From JBCCGR01 sp039029195 (GTDB lineage: Bacteria; Pseudomonadota; Alphaproteobacteria; Rhizobiales; Rhizobiaceae), in assembly GCA_039029195.1 (NCBI GenBank), contig JBCCGR010000024.1, forward strand, positions 1-64,000: a DNA stretch of 64,000 bases, given 5' to 3'. The notes under the pieces are model-generated. The model ran no database searches. It had not been told where the DNA came from and was given only the letters and a program-made list of their open reading frames with translations. Positions 20,987 to 30,338 of this stretch are shown here, piece by piece; position 1 is the first letter of the stretch; each line of letters opens with the position of its first letter. Made by a program: the position numbers and the translations under genes.

Positions 20987-22116
20987 GCAATCGGATAGCC
21001 TTTTATGCGCCCATCAAGCCGCCAGACCATCCGATTCCGTCCGGAGACCGGCTTATTGCCCGAAATCTGATCAAGGCTTTGACCCTCGCTGAGTATTCCG
21101 TTGAGCTCGCAACACCTTACATTGCGTATTCCAAACGCAGTGATCCGGCCATTCTGGCGGAAAGAAAGCGCGGTGCATTGGATGAGGCGAAAGCCATTCT
21201 TGAGCGGTATCAGAGCGCGGAGAAGCGGGATCAGCCGGATCTCTGGTTGACCTATCACCCCTATTGCAAAGCGCCTGATTGGATCGGGCCGATTGTCACT
21301 GAAGCACTCGAAATTCCCTATGTCACTGTTGAAGCCGCACGGACCAGGCAGGGCGAAAACGACGAATGGGGTCCGTGGCGGACCGAAGCCCAAATGGGCA
21401 TCAAACAGGCTGATCTGCATCTGGTGTTCAAGCCGAGCGATAAAGCCTATCTGAGCGAGTTGCTGGGTGGTGCTGATCGGCTGATGCCTCTCGCGCCGTT
21501 CTTCGACGACACGTCACTTGAGCAACCAATACCGTTCAAATCGCCTCGACACTTTGACCCCGCTACACCTATGCTGGTGTGCGTCGGCATGATGCGCAAG
21601 GGCAAGAAGGATCAGAATTTCTATCTGCTCGCTGACCTTCTCTCTAGTCTGCTTGATGTTCCGTGGAACCTTGTTCTGGTTGGTAGTGGCCCGGAAGAAG
21701 AGAACATCCGAACAGCTTTCAAAACCATCCCGTCACATCGCCAGCATTGGGCCGGGGAATGCAGTCATGCAGAGGTTTTGGGTACGATGCGGGCTGGTGA
21801 TGTGTTCGTGTGGCCTGGGTGGCGCGAGCCCATTGGAATGGTCTATCTGGAAGCAGCAAGCCAAGGCCTGCCAAGCGTGGCTTTTGGCGATCTTGGCGTG
21901 CCGCTCGTGGTTGAAGATGGCGGGACCGGTCTTCTTGCCCGGTCTGGCGATGCGGAGGATTACCGAAACAAGCTCCGCGCGCTTCTGGAGAATCCGGAAC
22001 GGCGAAAGTTCATGGGTCAGGCCGCGACCGAAAAAGTCACCGCGCAACACTCAATTGCTGCTGCTGCCCGGCGATTGAAGACAGTGTTGAGCCCATTTTT
22101 GAACAATCAGAACTAA
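20983..22116 (+). CDS. Glycosyltransferase family 4-like protein (fourth of four)
   Basis: A 377-residue GT-B transferase. After the N-terminal FYAPIKPPDHPIPSGDRLIA, the C-terminal domain has VCVGMMRKGKKDQNF, LVLVGSGPEEENI and the Ex7E motif EPIGMVYLEAASQGLPSVAF, typical of GT4. It overlaps the preceding gene by 4 bp and closes the block. The region after it, before the convergent ABC operon, is only 42 bp; GCCGATCC (22133-22140) there is complementary to GGATCGGC (22169-22176) inside the permease end, a possible weak shared terminator. Confidence 0.85.
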   Translation: MSNRIAFYAPIKPPDHPIPSGDRLIARNLIKALTLAEYSVELATPYIAYSKRSDPAILAERKRGALDEAKAILERYQSAEKRDQPDLWLTYHPYCKAPDWIGPIVTEALEIPYVTVEAARTRQGENDEWGPWRTEAQMGIKQADLHLVFKPSDKAYLSELLGGADRLMPLAPFFDDTSLEQPIPFKSPRHFDPATPMLVCVGMMRKGKKDQNFYLLADLLSSLLDVPWNLVLVGSGPEEENIRTAFKTIPSHRQHWAGECSHAEVLGTMRAGDVFVWPGWREPIGMVYLEAASQGLPSVAFGDLGVPLVVEDGGTGLLARSGDAEDYRNKLRALLENPERRKFMGQAATEKVTAQHSIAAAARRLKTVLSPFLNNQN

Positions 22117-22158
22117 GCCGCAGGTCCCAACCGGCCGATCCGACCAAACGTCAATGGG

Positions 22159-23334
22159 CTATTTGTATGGATCGGCAGCGTCGCGCAGACCATCGCCAAG
22201 GAAATTGAATGCGATAATCACGAAGATCACCGGCACCACGGGGAGCATCAGCCAAGGATAAACCGCCACCACATTGATATCCTGTGCGTTGTTCAACAGA
22301 ACGCCCCAGGAGACGATCGGATCGCGCAGGCCGAGGCCCAGAAAGCTGAGTGCGGTTTCGCCCAGGATCATTGTGGGAATGGTGATGGTGGCGGACGCGA
22401 TGAGATGGCTCATAAAACCGGGCACAAGATGTCTCCCGATGATTCGCCCAGGCCCCGCACCGATCAACTGGGCGGCAAGCACATAATCTTCCTCGCGAAG
22501 GGACAGAAGTTTTGACCGCACAGCGCGTGCCAGACCAGTCCAGTCCAAAAGTCCCAATATGATTGTGATCCCGAAGTAGATCAGGATCGGACTCCAGTTG
22601 GCAGGAAGAAGGGCAGACAAGGTCAGCCAGAGCGGAATTGCCGGAATCGCGGTCAGCACTTCCATGATGCGCTGAACGATCATATCAACCCAACCGCCAT
22701 AATATCCGGCAAGCCCGCCGATCACGATGCCCAGAACAAACGAGATGGTGATGCCGATCAGGCCAATGGTGAGCGATATGCGGGAGCCGGCAATGATGCG
22801 GGAAAGCTGGTCGCGCCCAAGGCGGTCGGTGCCGAGCAGGAAGAAGGGTTTGCGTTTCGGCGCACACACAAGATGCCGTTCTGCCGGTATCAGGCCGAAC
22901 CAGTTATACTTGTCACCTTTGCAGAAGAAGCTGAGTTTGATGGGCTTTTTGGTGTCGACAGTATATTCGCGCTGGAAGGTTTCCAGATTGCGCTTGATCT
23001 TGAAGTCATAGACAAACGGGCCAATGAACTCGCCCTTGTGAAACAGATGAATGCCCTGAGGGGGAGCGTAGATATAGCGATTGTTGCGCTTCGACATTTC
23101 GTGCGGCGACAGAAACTCGGCGAAAATCACCGCCGTGTAGAGTGCGAGCAGGAAAATGCCGGACCAGACGGCCAGACGGTGGCGTTTGAATTTCCACCAC
23201 ATCAGCTTCAATTGGGAAGCGAAATAAATTCGCTCCTGTTCGGGCGTTAGCTTCTCGATTGAGCGGATATCGAACGGTTCTTCCGACACATAGTGCGGCA
23301 ATTTTCCGGTATTAGGCGGCGGAAGTGCGCTCAT
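22159..23334 (-). CDS. ABC transporter permease, OppC/DppC type
   Basis: Second permease of a family-5 importer, 391 residues. One N-terminal membrane segment (about 56-75) is followed by an unusually long extracytoplasmic stretch of about 100 residues with two Cys (FFCKGD and LVCAPK). The binding-protein-dependent transport domain then starts at LGTDRLGRDQLSRIIAG. The coupling motif is EEDYVLAAQLIGAGPGRIIGRHLVP. The long insert recalls YejE-like permeases. The start ATG 23334 overlaps the stop of the OppB-type gene by 4 bp. It is the last gene of the leftward operon. Confidence 0.88.
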   Translation of the reverse strand: MSALPPPNTGKLPHYVSEEPFDIRSIEKLTPEQERIYFASQLKLMWWKFKRHRLAVWSGIFLLALYTAVIFAEFLSPHEMSKRNNRYIYAPPQGIHLFHKGEFIGPFVYDFKIKRNLETFQREYTVDTKKPIKLSFFCKGDKYNWFGLIPAERHLVCAPKRKPFFLLGTDRLGRDQLSRIIAGSRISLTIGLIGITISFVLGIVIGGLAGYYGGWVDMIVQRIMEVLTAIPAIPLWLTLSALLPANWSPILIYFGITIILGLLDWTGLARAVRSKLLSLREEDYVLAAQLIGAGPGRIIGRHLVPGFMSHLIASATITIPTMILGETALSFLGLGLRDPIVSWGVLLNNAQDINVVAVYPWLMLPVVPVIFVIIAFNFLGDGLRDAADPYK

Positions 23335-24329
23335 TTTGAGGCCTTTCCTTGAAGGCGGATTCTGGGATCAAGGAAGGCGAGCGCGATATCCGACAGGAGT
23401 ACGCCGATCACGGTGAGGAAGGCGAGGAACATCAGGAACGATCCAGCCAGATACATGTCCTGACTTTGCAGCGCCGCAATCAGCAACGGACCGGTGGTTT
23501 CAAGCGACAGCACGATCGCCACAATTTCAGCGCCTGAGACGATTGCAGGCAGAATGCTGCCGATTTCTGCCACAAAGAAGTTGAGCGACATGCGCAGAGG
23601 ATATTTCATCAGCGCCTTGCGCGGCGGAACACCCTTCGCCTTGGCGGTGATCACATATTGTTTTTCGAGTTCATCAAGAAGGTTGGCCCGGATGCGCCGG
23701 ATCATGGCAGCAGTGCCGGAGGTGCCGATGACGATTACTGGAATGATCAGATGCTCCATGATCGACCAGAATTTGGGCCAACTCATTGGTTGGTCGAGAT
23801 ATTTCAGGTCCATCAGGTGGCCAATGGAGGTTCCGAACCACACATTGGCGAGATACATCATCACCAGCGCCAGCAGGAAGTTTGGAGTGGCCAGCCCGAG
23901 AAGGCCCACAAATGTCAGGCCATAATCGCCCCAGGAATATTGATGGGTTGCTGAGTAGATGCCGATCGGAAAAGCGATCAACCAGGTAACAATGATTGTT
24001 ACGAACGAAACCAGAATGGTGAGATATAGACGTCCGCCGACAACTTCAGTGACCGGGCGCTCATGCTCGAATGAATAGCCGAAATCACCCTGCAGCATGC
24101 CAGTGAGCCAGACGAAGTAACGCTCATAGACAGGGCGATCGAAACCATATTCCTGTTTGAGATAGTCGATCCGTTTCTGATCGACACTTTCACCAGCGGC
24201 TGTCAGGTCGGCAATGTAGCTTTCAAAATAATCCCCGGGCGGCAATTCGATGATGAAGAAGATCACGGCGCTGGACAAGAGCAGCGTCGGGATCATCGCC
24301 AAAATCCGGTAGAAAATATATTGAAGCAC
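23331..24329 (-). CDS. ABC transporter permease, OppB/DppB type
   Basis: First permease, 332 residues with about six membrane segments. It starts with the typical OppB pattern (a short segment followed by the GDYFESYIAD region and the YGFDRPVYERYFVWL motif). It has GDFGYSFEHERPV and the coupling motif EKQYVITAKAKGVPPRKALMKYPLR. The start is GTG at 24329, 38 bp after the binding-protein gene. With the OppC-type partner it forms the channel of the importer. Confidence 0.9.
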   Translation of the reverse strand: MLQYIFYRILAMIPTLLLSSAVIFFIIELPPGDYFESYIADLTAAGESVDQKRIDYLKQEYGFDRPVYERYFVWLTGMLQGDFGYSFEHERPVTEVVGGRLYLTILVSFVTIIVTWLIAFPIGIYSATHQYSWGDYGLTFVGLLGLATPNFLLALVMMYLANVWFGTSIGHLMDLKYLDQPMSWPKFWSIMEHLIIPVIVIGTSGTAAMIRRIRANLLDELEKQYVITAKAKGVPPRKALMKYPLRMSLNFFVAEIGSILPAIVSGAEIVAIVLSLETTGPLLIAALQSQDMYLAGSFLMFLAFLTVIGVLLSDIALAFLDPRIRLQGKASK

Positions 24330-24367
24330 GTTGCCAGCCTGTCTGTATCTACATCACGCGCGCCAGA

Positions 24368-26221
24368 TCAACGATCAAGCCAGAACGTATCTGGCAGGTA
24401 ATGACCGAAATAGGCTGTGGGTTCAAATGCCCAAATTCCTTCTTCGGGAACATTCTGCAGCGCGGTGTTGATCACCACCGGCTGAAGGGTTCCATTGACA
24501 ATACCGATGGTGAAAACCTGGTCGGTGAAAATCGTCAACATTTCATCCCAGATTTTTGCCTGTTCTTCTTCCGTTTTGGCGGATCGCCAACTCTTGTAAA
24601 GCTCGCTGAGACGGGTGACCTCCGGCAAAGTTGGCTTCTCCCCGGCAACACCCTTTGTTTCGTAATAGCGACCCCAGGTTGGCCAGTTGCCCTGCAATGG
24701 GGAAACGGGGGCAAGCTCCTCAGGATCCATCACTGCGGTGGCTAGACCCCGATTGAGGCCGAACCATACGGACATCACAGTTTCACCATTTGAGATGCGA
24801 CGGCGCAGGATGTCTCGCTGCGATGGCTTGGTGAAAAGCTTGATGCCAAGCTCGGCCCAATGTTCAGCAATAAGCTGCAAAACGTCGGTTTCTTCCGTGC
24901 TTTCGCCAGCACTCTCTACCGTCACTTCCATCACGCGGCCATCGGGAAGAAGACGGAAGCCATCATCATTTCGCTCGCCAAGGCCAGCCTCGTCCAACAG
25001 CGCATTGGCGGCATCGGGATCATGCTCAGCGTAAGCAAAGGCGTGTTCGTCTTTGTAAAGCGGGCTTGAAGGAAGGACTGAATTGCCAGCTTCCCGCGCC
25101 AGTCCGAAATAGATGATCTCGTTGATCTCGGCGCGATTGATGCCGAGCGACAGGGCACGGCGCACTCGAACATCCTGAAGCACCTTGCGCCATGCATCGT
25201 CCTTGACATTCATATTGGGCAGGATGGTCATCTGTGATCCGCGACCGTTCTGCCACAGCACCACTTTATAGTCGTGATTTTCGGAGCTTTTTTTCAGAAA
25301 CGCATAATTGTCAAAACGGATATAGCGCGCCTGAAGGTCACTTTCGCCACCGCCGGTTTTGGCCGGGATAATCGATGAGGACGACATGTTCATGATGATC
25401 TCATCGATATAGGGGAGCTGGGTTCCGTTGGTGTCCACTCGATGAAAGTTGGGATTGCGCTTGAAAACAAACCGTTCTGATGGTGGCTGTGTTGTGTTCA
25501 TCCAGGGCTGCAGGGTCGGCATTTCCGGATTTTCAGGGCGATACTGACGCCCACGGCGTGTGTGCAGCGAAACCCAATTGCGCACATTCGCTTCCGCCAC
25601 CATCGCAGCAAGCTTTTCCGCTTCCTGATGTGCTGGGTGAAACTGCTTCATGAAATGGGCGGGTTTGTAGACGTAGAGCGGGCGGGCACCTGCGAGGGAG
25701 GTGAGAAAGAGTGGGTTTGGTTCCTCCCAGGTGTAGCGTACGGTGAGTTCGTCAATCACCTCGAACTTGGGACCTTTGCCGTTCACAAGAAGCTTGTTGT
25801 CCAGACCGCCCTGACTCAGCTCGCTGTTGTTCGCCACATCTTCCCAGTAATAGCGAAAGTCCTCGGACGTGAATGCGTGACCATCCGACCATTTGTGCCC
25901 GGGGCGGATGTGAAACGTGAAGATGCGATTTTCTTCCACATCCACGCTTTTCAAGATGTCGGGCGCCAATTCGAACGAATCATTGTAGCTGACAAGCCGC
26001 GCGCCTGAGTAAATCACCATCATTCTGATGTCCTTGGGTTTGGACATCAAAATGCTCAGGCTGCCTCCTTTTTTCCCGATGGTTCGGCCCATACCTTCCA
26101 AGTCGACCACACGAGGTTCATCCGGAGGTCCCGCAAGGGCGTGATTGAGACTCATCGACATGACGATAGACAGTCCAATTGCCGCCGCAACGCTCAATCT
26201 GAGCAATCCAGTTATTGCCAT
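24368..26221 (-). CDS. ABC transporter substrate-binding protein, family 5
   Basis: A 617-residue periplasmic binding protein of the SBP_bac_5 (oligopeptide/nickel/oligosaccharide) family. A clear signal peptide ends near HALAGPPDEP. The family signature lies around TFHIRPGHKWSDGHAFTSED. It is longer than typical DppA/OppA (about 540), which is common in a rhizobial subgroup. ATG 26221 is preferred over one 15 codons upstream because GGGAGAG precedes it and it starts the signal peptide. The ligand may be peptide or oligosaccharide; the sequence does not decide. It lies between the ATPase and the permease genes. Confidence 0.9.
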   Translation of the reverse strand: MAITGLLRLSVAAAIGLSIVMSMSLNHALAGPPDEPRVVDLEGMGRTIGKKGGSLSILMSKPKDIRMMVIYSGARLVSYNDSFELAPDILKSVDVEENRIFTFHIRPGHKWSDGHAFTSEDFRYYWEDVANNSELSQGGLDNKLLVNGKGPKFEVIDELTVRYTWEEPNPLFLTSLAGARPLYVYKPAHFMKQFHPAHQEAEKLAAMVAEANVRNWVSLHTRRGRQYRPENPEMPTLQPWMNTTQPPSERFVFKRNPNFHRVDTNGTQLPYIDEIIMNMSSSSIIPAKTGGGESDLQARYIRFDNYAFLKKSSENHDYKVVLWQNGRGSQMTILPNMNVKDDAWRKVLQDVRVRRALSLGINRAEINEIIYFGLAREAGNSVLPSSPLYKDEHAFAYAEHDPDAANALLDEAGLGERNDDGFRLLPDGRVMEVTVESAGESTEETDVLQLIAEHWAELGIKLFTKPSQRDILRRRISNGETVMSVWFGLNRGLATAVMDPEELAPVSPLQGNWPTWGRYYETKGVAGEKPTLPEVTRLSELYKSWRSAKTEEEQAKIWDEMLTIFTDQVFTIGIVNGTLQPVVINTALQNVPEEGIWAFEPTAYFGHYLPDTFWLDR

Positions 26222-26284
26222 CTTTCTCTCCCTATGATCATGCATCGGTCTTCTGCCAGATTGCATGATCCACTTATGCTCCGA

Positions 26285-28192
26285 TCAGGCCGGAATGGCT
26301 TCAATGTCGCCTGCGTTTGTTCCCTTCAACGCCAAGACGCTGTGATTATCGTTCAGTTGTATCAGTTCCAGATCGTCTCCATCAGTCCGCGTCATGAAAG
26401 GTTCGCCCCAGTCGCGTCCTTCGGTCACCATTTCTTCTTCAAGTCGCGCCAGATCAAGCTGATGATCGAGATCTGCGTGAGGCACCACATCAAGCAGAGT
26501 TCGCGTGTATGGATGGATTGGGTTTGAGAACAATTCGTCTCGCGTCCCCATTTCCACCAGGCGGCCCCGGAACATCACTCCGACCCGGTCCGCAATGTAA
26601 CGAACCACAGCGAGATTGTGTGAAATGAAAATGTAGGTCAGCCCCAACTCGTCCTGAAGCTGTTTCAGAAGGTTCAGGACCTGAGCCTGCACCGAAACGT
26701 CCAGTGCGGATACAGGCTCGTCGCAGATCAGGAGATCTGGCCGGAGCGCCAATGCACGCGCAATTCCGATCCTTTGGCGCTGGCCGCCGGAAAATGAATG
26801 CGGATAGCGGTTAAGGTAGCTTGGTTGCAGCCCAACCAGTCGCATCAATTCTTCAGCGTAGAGCTTTTGTTCCCGCGCGGAATTGATGCCGTGGACCTGA
26901 AGCGGTTCAAGCAGGATGTTCAACACCGTGCTGCGCGGGCTGAGCGAACTAAACGGGTCCTGAAACACCATCTGCATTCGCTTGCGAAACTCTTTCAGCT
27001 CTTTGCCTTCCAGATTGAGCAGATTGGTCTCGCCTTTACCGTCATTGAACACCAGCTCGCCTGAATCCGGCGTCAGAGCCCGCATGATCATCTTGATGGT
27101 CGTGGTCTTGCCGCAACCGCTCTCCCCCACAAGGCCAAAACACTCGCCGCGTTTCACATCGAAACTGATGTCACCCACGGCGATGACCTTGTTCTCTTCA
27201 CCGGAAGAAAACCATCCGCCCTTTTTTGTGGAGAATGTTTTGCGAAGCTTTTTGACGCTCAATAGCGGCGCATCCGTCTCCATGTGCCCGTCTTTGCCGT
27301 CCCGGCGAAGGGAGGGTGGAATTTCCACGTCGATGTCGCGAATGGATTGCAGCTTTTCGTCAACGCCCATGGAAAGGCTTGGAACGGCGTTCAGCAGGGC
27401 CTTCAGGTAGGGGTGACTTGGATTGCGGAAGATGTCTTCAACAGTGCCCGCTTCCATAATTTGGCCGTGGTAGATAACAACCACCTCATCGGCCATATTG
27501 GCAACCACACCAAGATCATGGGTGATCATCAAAACTGCCATGTGGAGCTTGTCCTGAAGGTCCTTCAGGAGGCTTAGAATCTTCGCCTGCATGGAGACAT
27601 CAAGTGCCGTGGTGGGTTCATCCGCAATCAGCAGCGCTGGATGACAGATCAGCGCCATGGCGATCATGGCGCGTTGGCGAAGCCCGCCTGACAATTCCAT
27701 CGGGTACATATCGTAGGCCCTGACAGGGTTGGGAAACCCGACCAGATCAAGCATATCGCAGGTGGTTTTCTTGGCTTCGGCCTTTTCAACGTCGCGGTGG
27801 AGAGTGAGCGCTTCCTCAATCTGGTTGCCCACGGTGTGCAGGGGGGACAGCGACGTCATCGGCTCCTGAAAGATGATCGAAATCTTGCCGCCACGCATGT
27901 GCTGCATGGTTTTGCTGTCCCGATCCAGCGTTGCGATGTCGAGGACATCATCGTCCGGGTTTTCCTGATACAGGATTTTTCCGGAGGTGATTGAGGCCAC
28001 CTTCGGGGTAATTCCCAAAATACACTGCGCAATGATCGACTTGCCGGAACCGGATTCACCAACCAACGCGACCGTCTTGCCGGCAGGAATCCGAAAGCTG
28101 GCACCCCGTATGACCTCAAGGGCTCCCCCTTTTAGGTCAATCGCGACACGCAGATCCTCGACCCGGATAATATCATGCGTCGGTCGCGACAT
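26285..28192 (-). CDS. ABC transporter ATP-binding protein, fused OppD-OppF type
   Basis: A 635-residue protein with two complete ATPase domains, so it supplies both nucleotide-binding sites of the importer. Domain 1 has GESGSGKS (about 41), the signature LSGGLRQR and LLIADEPTTALD. Domain 2 has GESGCGKTT (about 358), FSGGQRQR and LLICDEPVSALD. Both have the OppD/F-type C-terminal extension (NPSHPYLKALL and NPIHPYTRTLL). It is the first gene of the operon (ATPase, binding protein, OppB, OppC). Start ATG 28192. Confidence 0.95.
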   Translation of the reverse strand: MSRPTHDIIRVEDLRVAIDLKGGALEVIRGASFRIPAGKTVALVGESGSGKSIIAQCILGITPKVASITSGKILYQENPDDDVLDIATLDRDSKTMQHMRGGKISIIFQEPMTSLSPLHTVGNQIEEALTLHRDVEKAEAKKTTCDMLDLVGFPNPVRAYDMYPMELSGGLRQRAMIAMALICHPALLIADEPTTALDVSMQAKILSLLKDLQDKLHMAVLMITHDLGVVANMADEVVVIYHGQIMEAGTVEDIFRNPSHPYLKALLNAVPSLSMGVDEKLQSIRDIDVEIPPSLRRDGKDGHMETDAPLLSVKKLRKTFSTKKGGWFSSGEENKVIAVGDISFDVKRGECFGLVGESGCGKTTTIKMIMRALTPDSGELVFNDGKGETNLLNLEGKELKEFRKRMQMVFQDPFSSLSPRSTVLNILLEPLQVHGINSAREQKLYAEELMRLVGLQPSYLNRYPHSFSGGQRQRIGIARALALRPDLLICDEPVSALDVSVQAQVLNLLKQLQDELGLTYIFISHNLAVVRYIADRVGVMFRGRLVEMGTRDELFSNPIHPYTRTLLDVVPHADLDHQLDLARLEEEMVTEGRDWGEPFMTRTDGDDLELIQLNDNHSVLALKGTNAGDIEAIPA

Positions 28193-28258
28193 TCGTTCCG
28201 GTACTCTCCCCAGATCGCATTCGCGACCTTATTTTTTCACCCTGTCCAATGACTACCA

Positions 28259-28364
28259 GAAAAACGATCGGTTTTTCCAGCGCCAACCAGCGTGAGTGTT
28301 CGCATTTTGACATGAAGCCAAGAGGCGTTTCTTTTGTGCCACATTTTGTGAAGCTGACACAAAA
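28259..28364. promoter_or_regulatory. Two AT-rich hairpins between the phosphatase gene and the ABC operon
   Basis: GAAAAAC (28259-28265) and GTTTTTC (28271-28277) are exact inverted arms around GATCG. TTTTGTG (28344-28350) and CACAAAA (28358-28364) are exact arms around a 7-nt loop. Both lie downstream of the leftward phosphatase gene and upstream of the leftward ABC operon. They may be terminators or operators. Confidence 0.35.
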
Positions 28365-28405
28365 CTGCCACCACGAAAAGAGGCGTGATGAAAGGTCAAA
28401 GACGG

Positions 28406-29020
28406 TTATTGGTCGCCGGTTTCCATCAGGGTCTTACCATCCCAGAACAACAGACCCGATTGTGAGATTTCAGCGCGACTGGCAGATTGTTTGTCCTTGT
28501 TGCCAAGCAGGTGAAGGACAATTCGCAAGATGCCACCATGTGACACGACAATGTCGGATGGTTTGGTGTCGGCTAGAAAGGCGCGTACGTCTTCCTCGCG
28601 GTCTGCCAGACTCTCGCCACCTTGCGGACAAATGTGCCAGGGATCCCGCTTTCGGCCCTGGCGTTCATCATAAAATCGATCCTTGATCTCAGCGGAGGTT
28701 AGACCCTCCCAGCGGCCAAATCCGACCTCGGTGATACGCTTGTCCGTGACTATGTTTTCATTGGAGAGGCCAAGAATGGAGGCGATGATATCTGCCGTTT
28801 GTCGGCAACGTTGTAAGGGTGATGAGATCAACCGCAATTTGTAATTGGATTTTCCAACGCCGGTCAGGTGAGAGAGCAACTCTCCATGCGCGCGGGCCTG
28901 CTCTTCTCCTACCTTGTTGATGGGAATGTCTGATTTTCCCTGAAACCGGTGGACCCGGTTCCAGTCGGTCTCACCGTGCCGCAACAGATAGAGCGGATGC
29001 GGAACGGAGAGAGCAGCCAT
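28406..29020 (-). CDS. Histidine phosphatase family protein
   Basis: A 204-residue phosphatase of the phosphoglycerate mutase-like superfamily. The catalytic loop LLRHGETDWN is at residues 12-21. SSPLQRCRQTADI, EVGFGRWEG and the second catalytic His in VVSHGGILRI complete the active site. The physiological substrate is unknown; such enzymes remove phosphate from small metabolites or sugars. Its start overlaps the stop of the epimerase gene by one base (TAATG), implying coupled translation and a possible link to sugar-nucleotide metabolism. Confidence 0.9.
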   Translation of the reverse strand: MAALSVPHPLYLLRHGETDWNRVHRFQGKSDIPINKVGEEQARAHGELLSHLTGVGKSNYKLRLISSPLQRCRQTADIIASILGLSNENIVTDKRITEVGFGRWEGLTSAEIKDRFYDERQGRKRDPWHICPQGGESLADREEDVRAFLADTKPSDIVVSHGGILRIVLHLLGNKDKQSASRAEISQSGLLFWDGKTLMETGDQ

Positions 29021-30063
29021 TATGCTGCCTTATGGTAGTCGCGATACCAGGCCACAAATTTTTCCAGTCCCGCCTCAATGCTGGTTGACGGCGAGAAGCC
29101 GAAACTCTCTGCGGTTTCGTCAATGTCGGCGTAGGTTTCGAACACATCGCCCGGCTGCATCTCAACATAGTCGCGAACCGCTTTTTTTCCCAAGCAGGCT
29201 TCAAGAGTTTCGATCATGTGCAACAGCTCGACGGGTTGGTTGTTCCCGATATTGTAGATTTTGTGGGGTGCGGCGGGAATGCGCGACCCGGCCTCCAATC
29301 CGGTGCCTGGATTTGGAGGGGATGCCAGCGCGCTGACAACGCCATCGACAATATCGTCCACATAAGTGAAATCGCGTCGCAGCTTGCCTCTATTGAAGAC
29401 CTTGATTGGTGTTCCGGCTTCGATTGCTTTTGTGAAGGCATAAACTGCCATATCAGGCCTTCCCCATGGGCCGTAGACCGTGAAAAACCTCAACCCCGTT
29501 GCTGGCAAGTCGAACAAGTGGCTGTAGGACTGTGCCATCATCTCGTTTGCCCGCTTTGTTGCTGCATAGAGGCTCATCGGTCGGTCGACTGGATCGGAGA
29601 CGCCGTATGGAACTTTTGCGTTGGCCCCGTAGACCGAACTTGAGCTCGCATAGACAAGATGATCGACCTTCAGGGCCCTCGCGCCTTCCAGAATGGTGAG
29701 GAAGCCTGTGAGGTTGCTTTCTCCATAGGCTGCCGGATTGATGAGTGAATAGCGGACCCCTGGTTGCGCGGCGAGATGGATGATTGCTTTTGGATTGATC
29801 TCTCTCAGAGCCGCAAGAACCGCTTCCATGTCGGCAAGATCCATTTCCAGCATTGATAAATTGTTGGCGCCAGCGAGAACCCTGGCACGATCGCGCTTCA
29901 ACCCGACATCATAGTAGTCGTTGAAATTGTCGAGGCCGACCACCACCTCACCGGCATGCAGGAGTTTTAATGACGTATGGAATCCGATAAACCCGGCTGC
30001 GCCGGTGACAAGAATCGGTCTTGCGGATGATGAGGATGCATCGTTTGAAATTGTGTATGACAT
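29020..30063 (-). CDS. NAD-dependent epimerase, probably UDP-glucuronate 4-epimerase
   Basis: A 347-residue short-chain dehydrogenase/reductase of the extended class. It has the NAD motif VTGAAGFIGFH (about 20-30), IIHLAAQPGVRYS, the catalytic YAATK (Tyr about 168), FFTVYGPWGRPDMA and DFTYVDDIVDGV. The order and the AQPGVRYS and PWGRPDMA signatures match UDP-glucuronate 4-epimerases (LpsL/Cap1J-type), which make UDP-galacturonate. This pairs well with ugd 12 kb away. Identity as another UDP-sugar 4-epimerase cannot be excluded. Confidence 0.85.
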   Translation of the reverse strand: MSYTISNDASSSSARPILVTGAAGFIGFHTSLKLLHAGEVVVGLDNFNDYYDVGLKRDRARVLAGANNLSMLEMDLADMEAVLAALREINPKAIIHLAAQPGVRYSLINPAAYGESNLTGFLTILEGARALKVDHLVYASSSSVYGANAKVPYGVSDPVDRPMSLYAATKRANEMMAQSYSHLFDLPATGLRFFTVYGPWGRPDMAVYAFTKAIEAGTPIKVFNRGKLRRDFTYVDDIVDGVVSALASPPNPGTGLEAGSRIPAAPHKIYNIGNNQPVELLHMIETLEACLGKKAVRDYVEMQPGDVFETYADIDETAESFGFSPSTSIEAGLEKFVAWYRDYHKAA

Positions 30064-30118
30064 TGAAATATCTGGTGTGAGTTATTCGTTCATCAGGATC
30101 TGAAAACGCGATGTGGCT

Positions 30119-30194
30119 CTGGTGTCCCGAATATGAAGTTCGCCGCACTATGCTGCACCCTCTTTGCGAACTTCAGATTCAAGGGGGACACCAG
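30119..30194. repeat. Palindromic element A (MITE-like)
   Basis: Ends CTGGTGTCCC (30119-30128) and GGGACACCAG (30185-30194) are exact 10-bp inverted repeats. Inner arms GAAGTTCGC (30135-30143) and GCGAACTTC (30166-30174) are also exact. Total 76 bp, non-coding. Its inner sequence TGAAGTTCG recurs in element B next door. This looks like a short non-autonomous element or the remains of one. Confidence 0.6.
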
Positions 30195-30207
30195 CAAAAA
30201 TTTGTTT

Positions 30208-30285
30208 CTAGTGTGGTTTTTGGATTTGAAGTTCGTTAGCGAGAGTGCTGCGAGAATGATACGAACTTAAATTCCACCACACTAG
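30208..30285. repeat. Palindromic element B (MITE-like)
   Basis: Ends CTAGTGTGGT (30208-30217) and ACCACACTAG (30276-30285) are exact inverted repeats. Inner arms AAGTTCGT (30229-30236) and ACGAACTT (30261-30268) are exact. Total 78 bp, 13 bp from element A and of like structure. The CTAG at both ends would fit a TA target duplication of the IS630/mariner type, which is an inference. Confidence 0.6.
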
Positions 30286-30338
30286 CCCGTCACCCATTTC
30301 CCAACAATAGTTCTTCCCGACAAAGGCCGATCTTCAGC

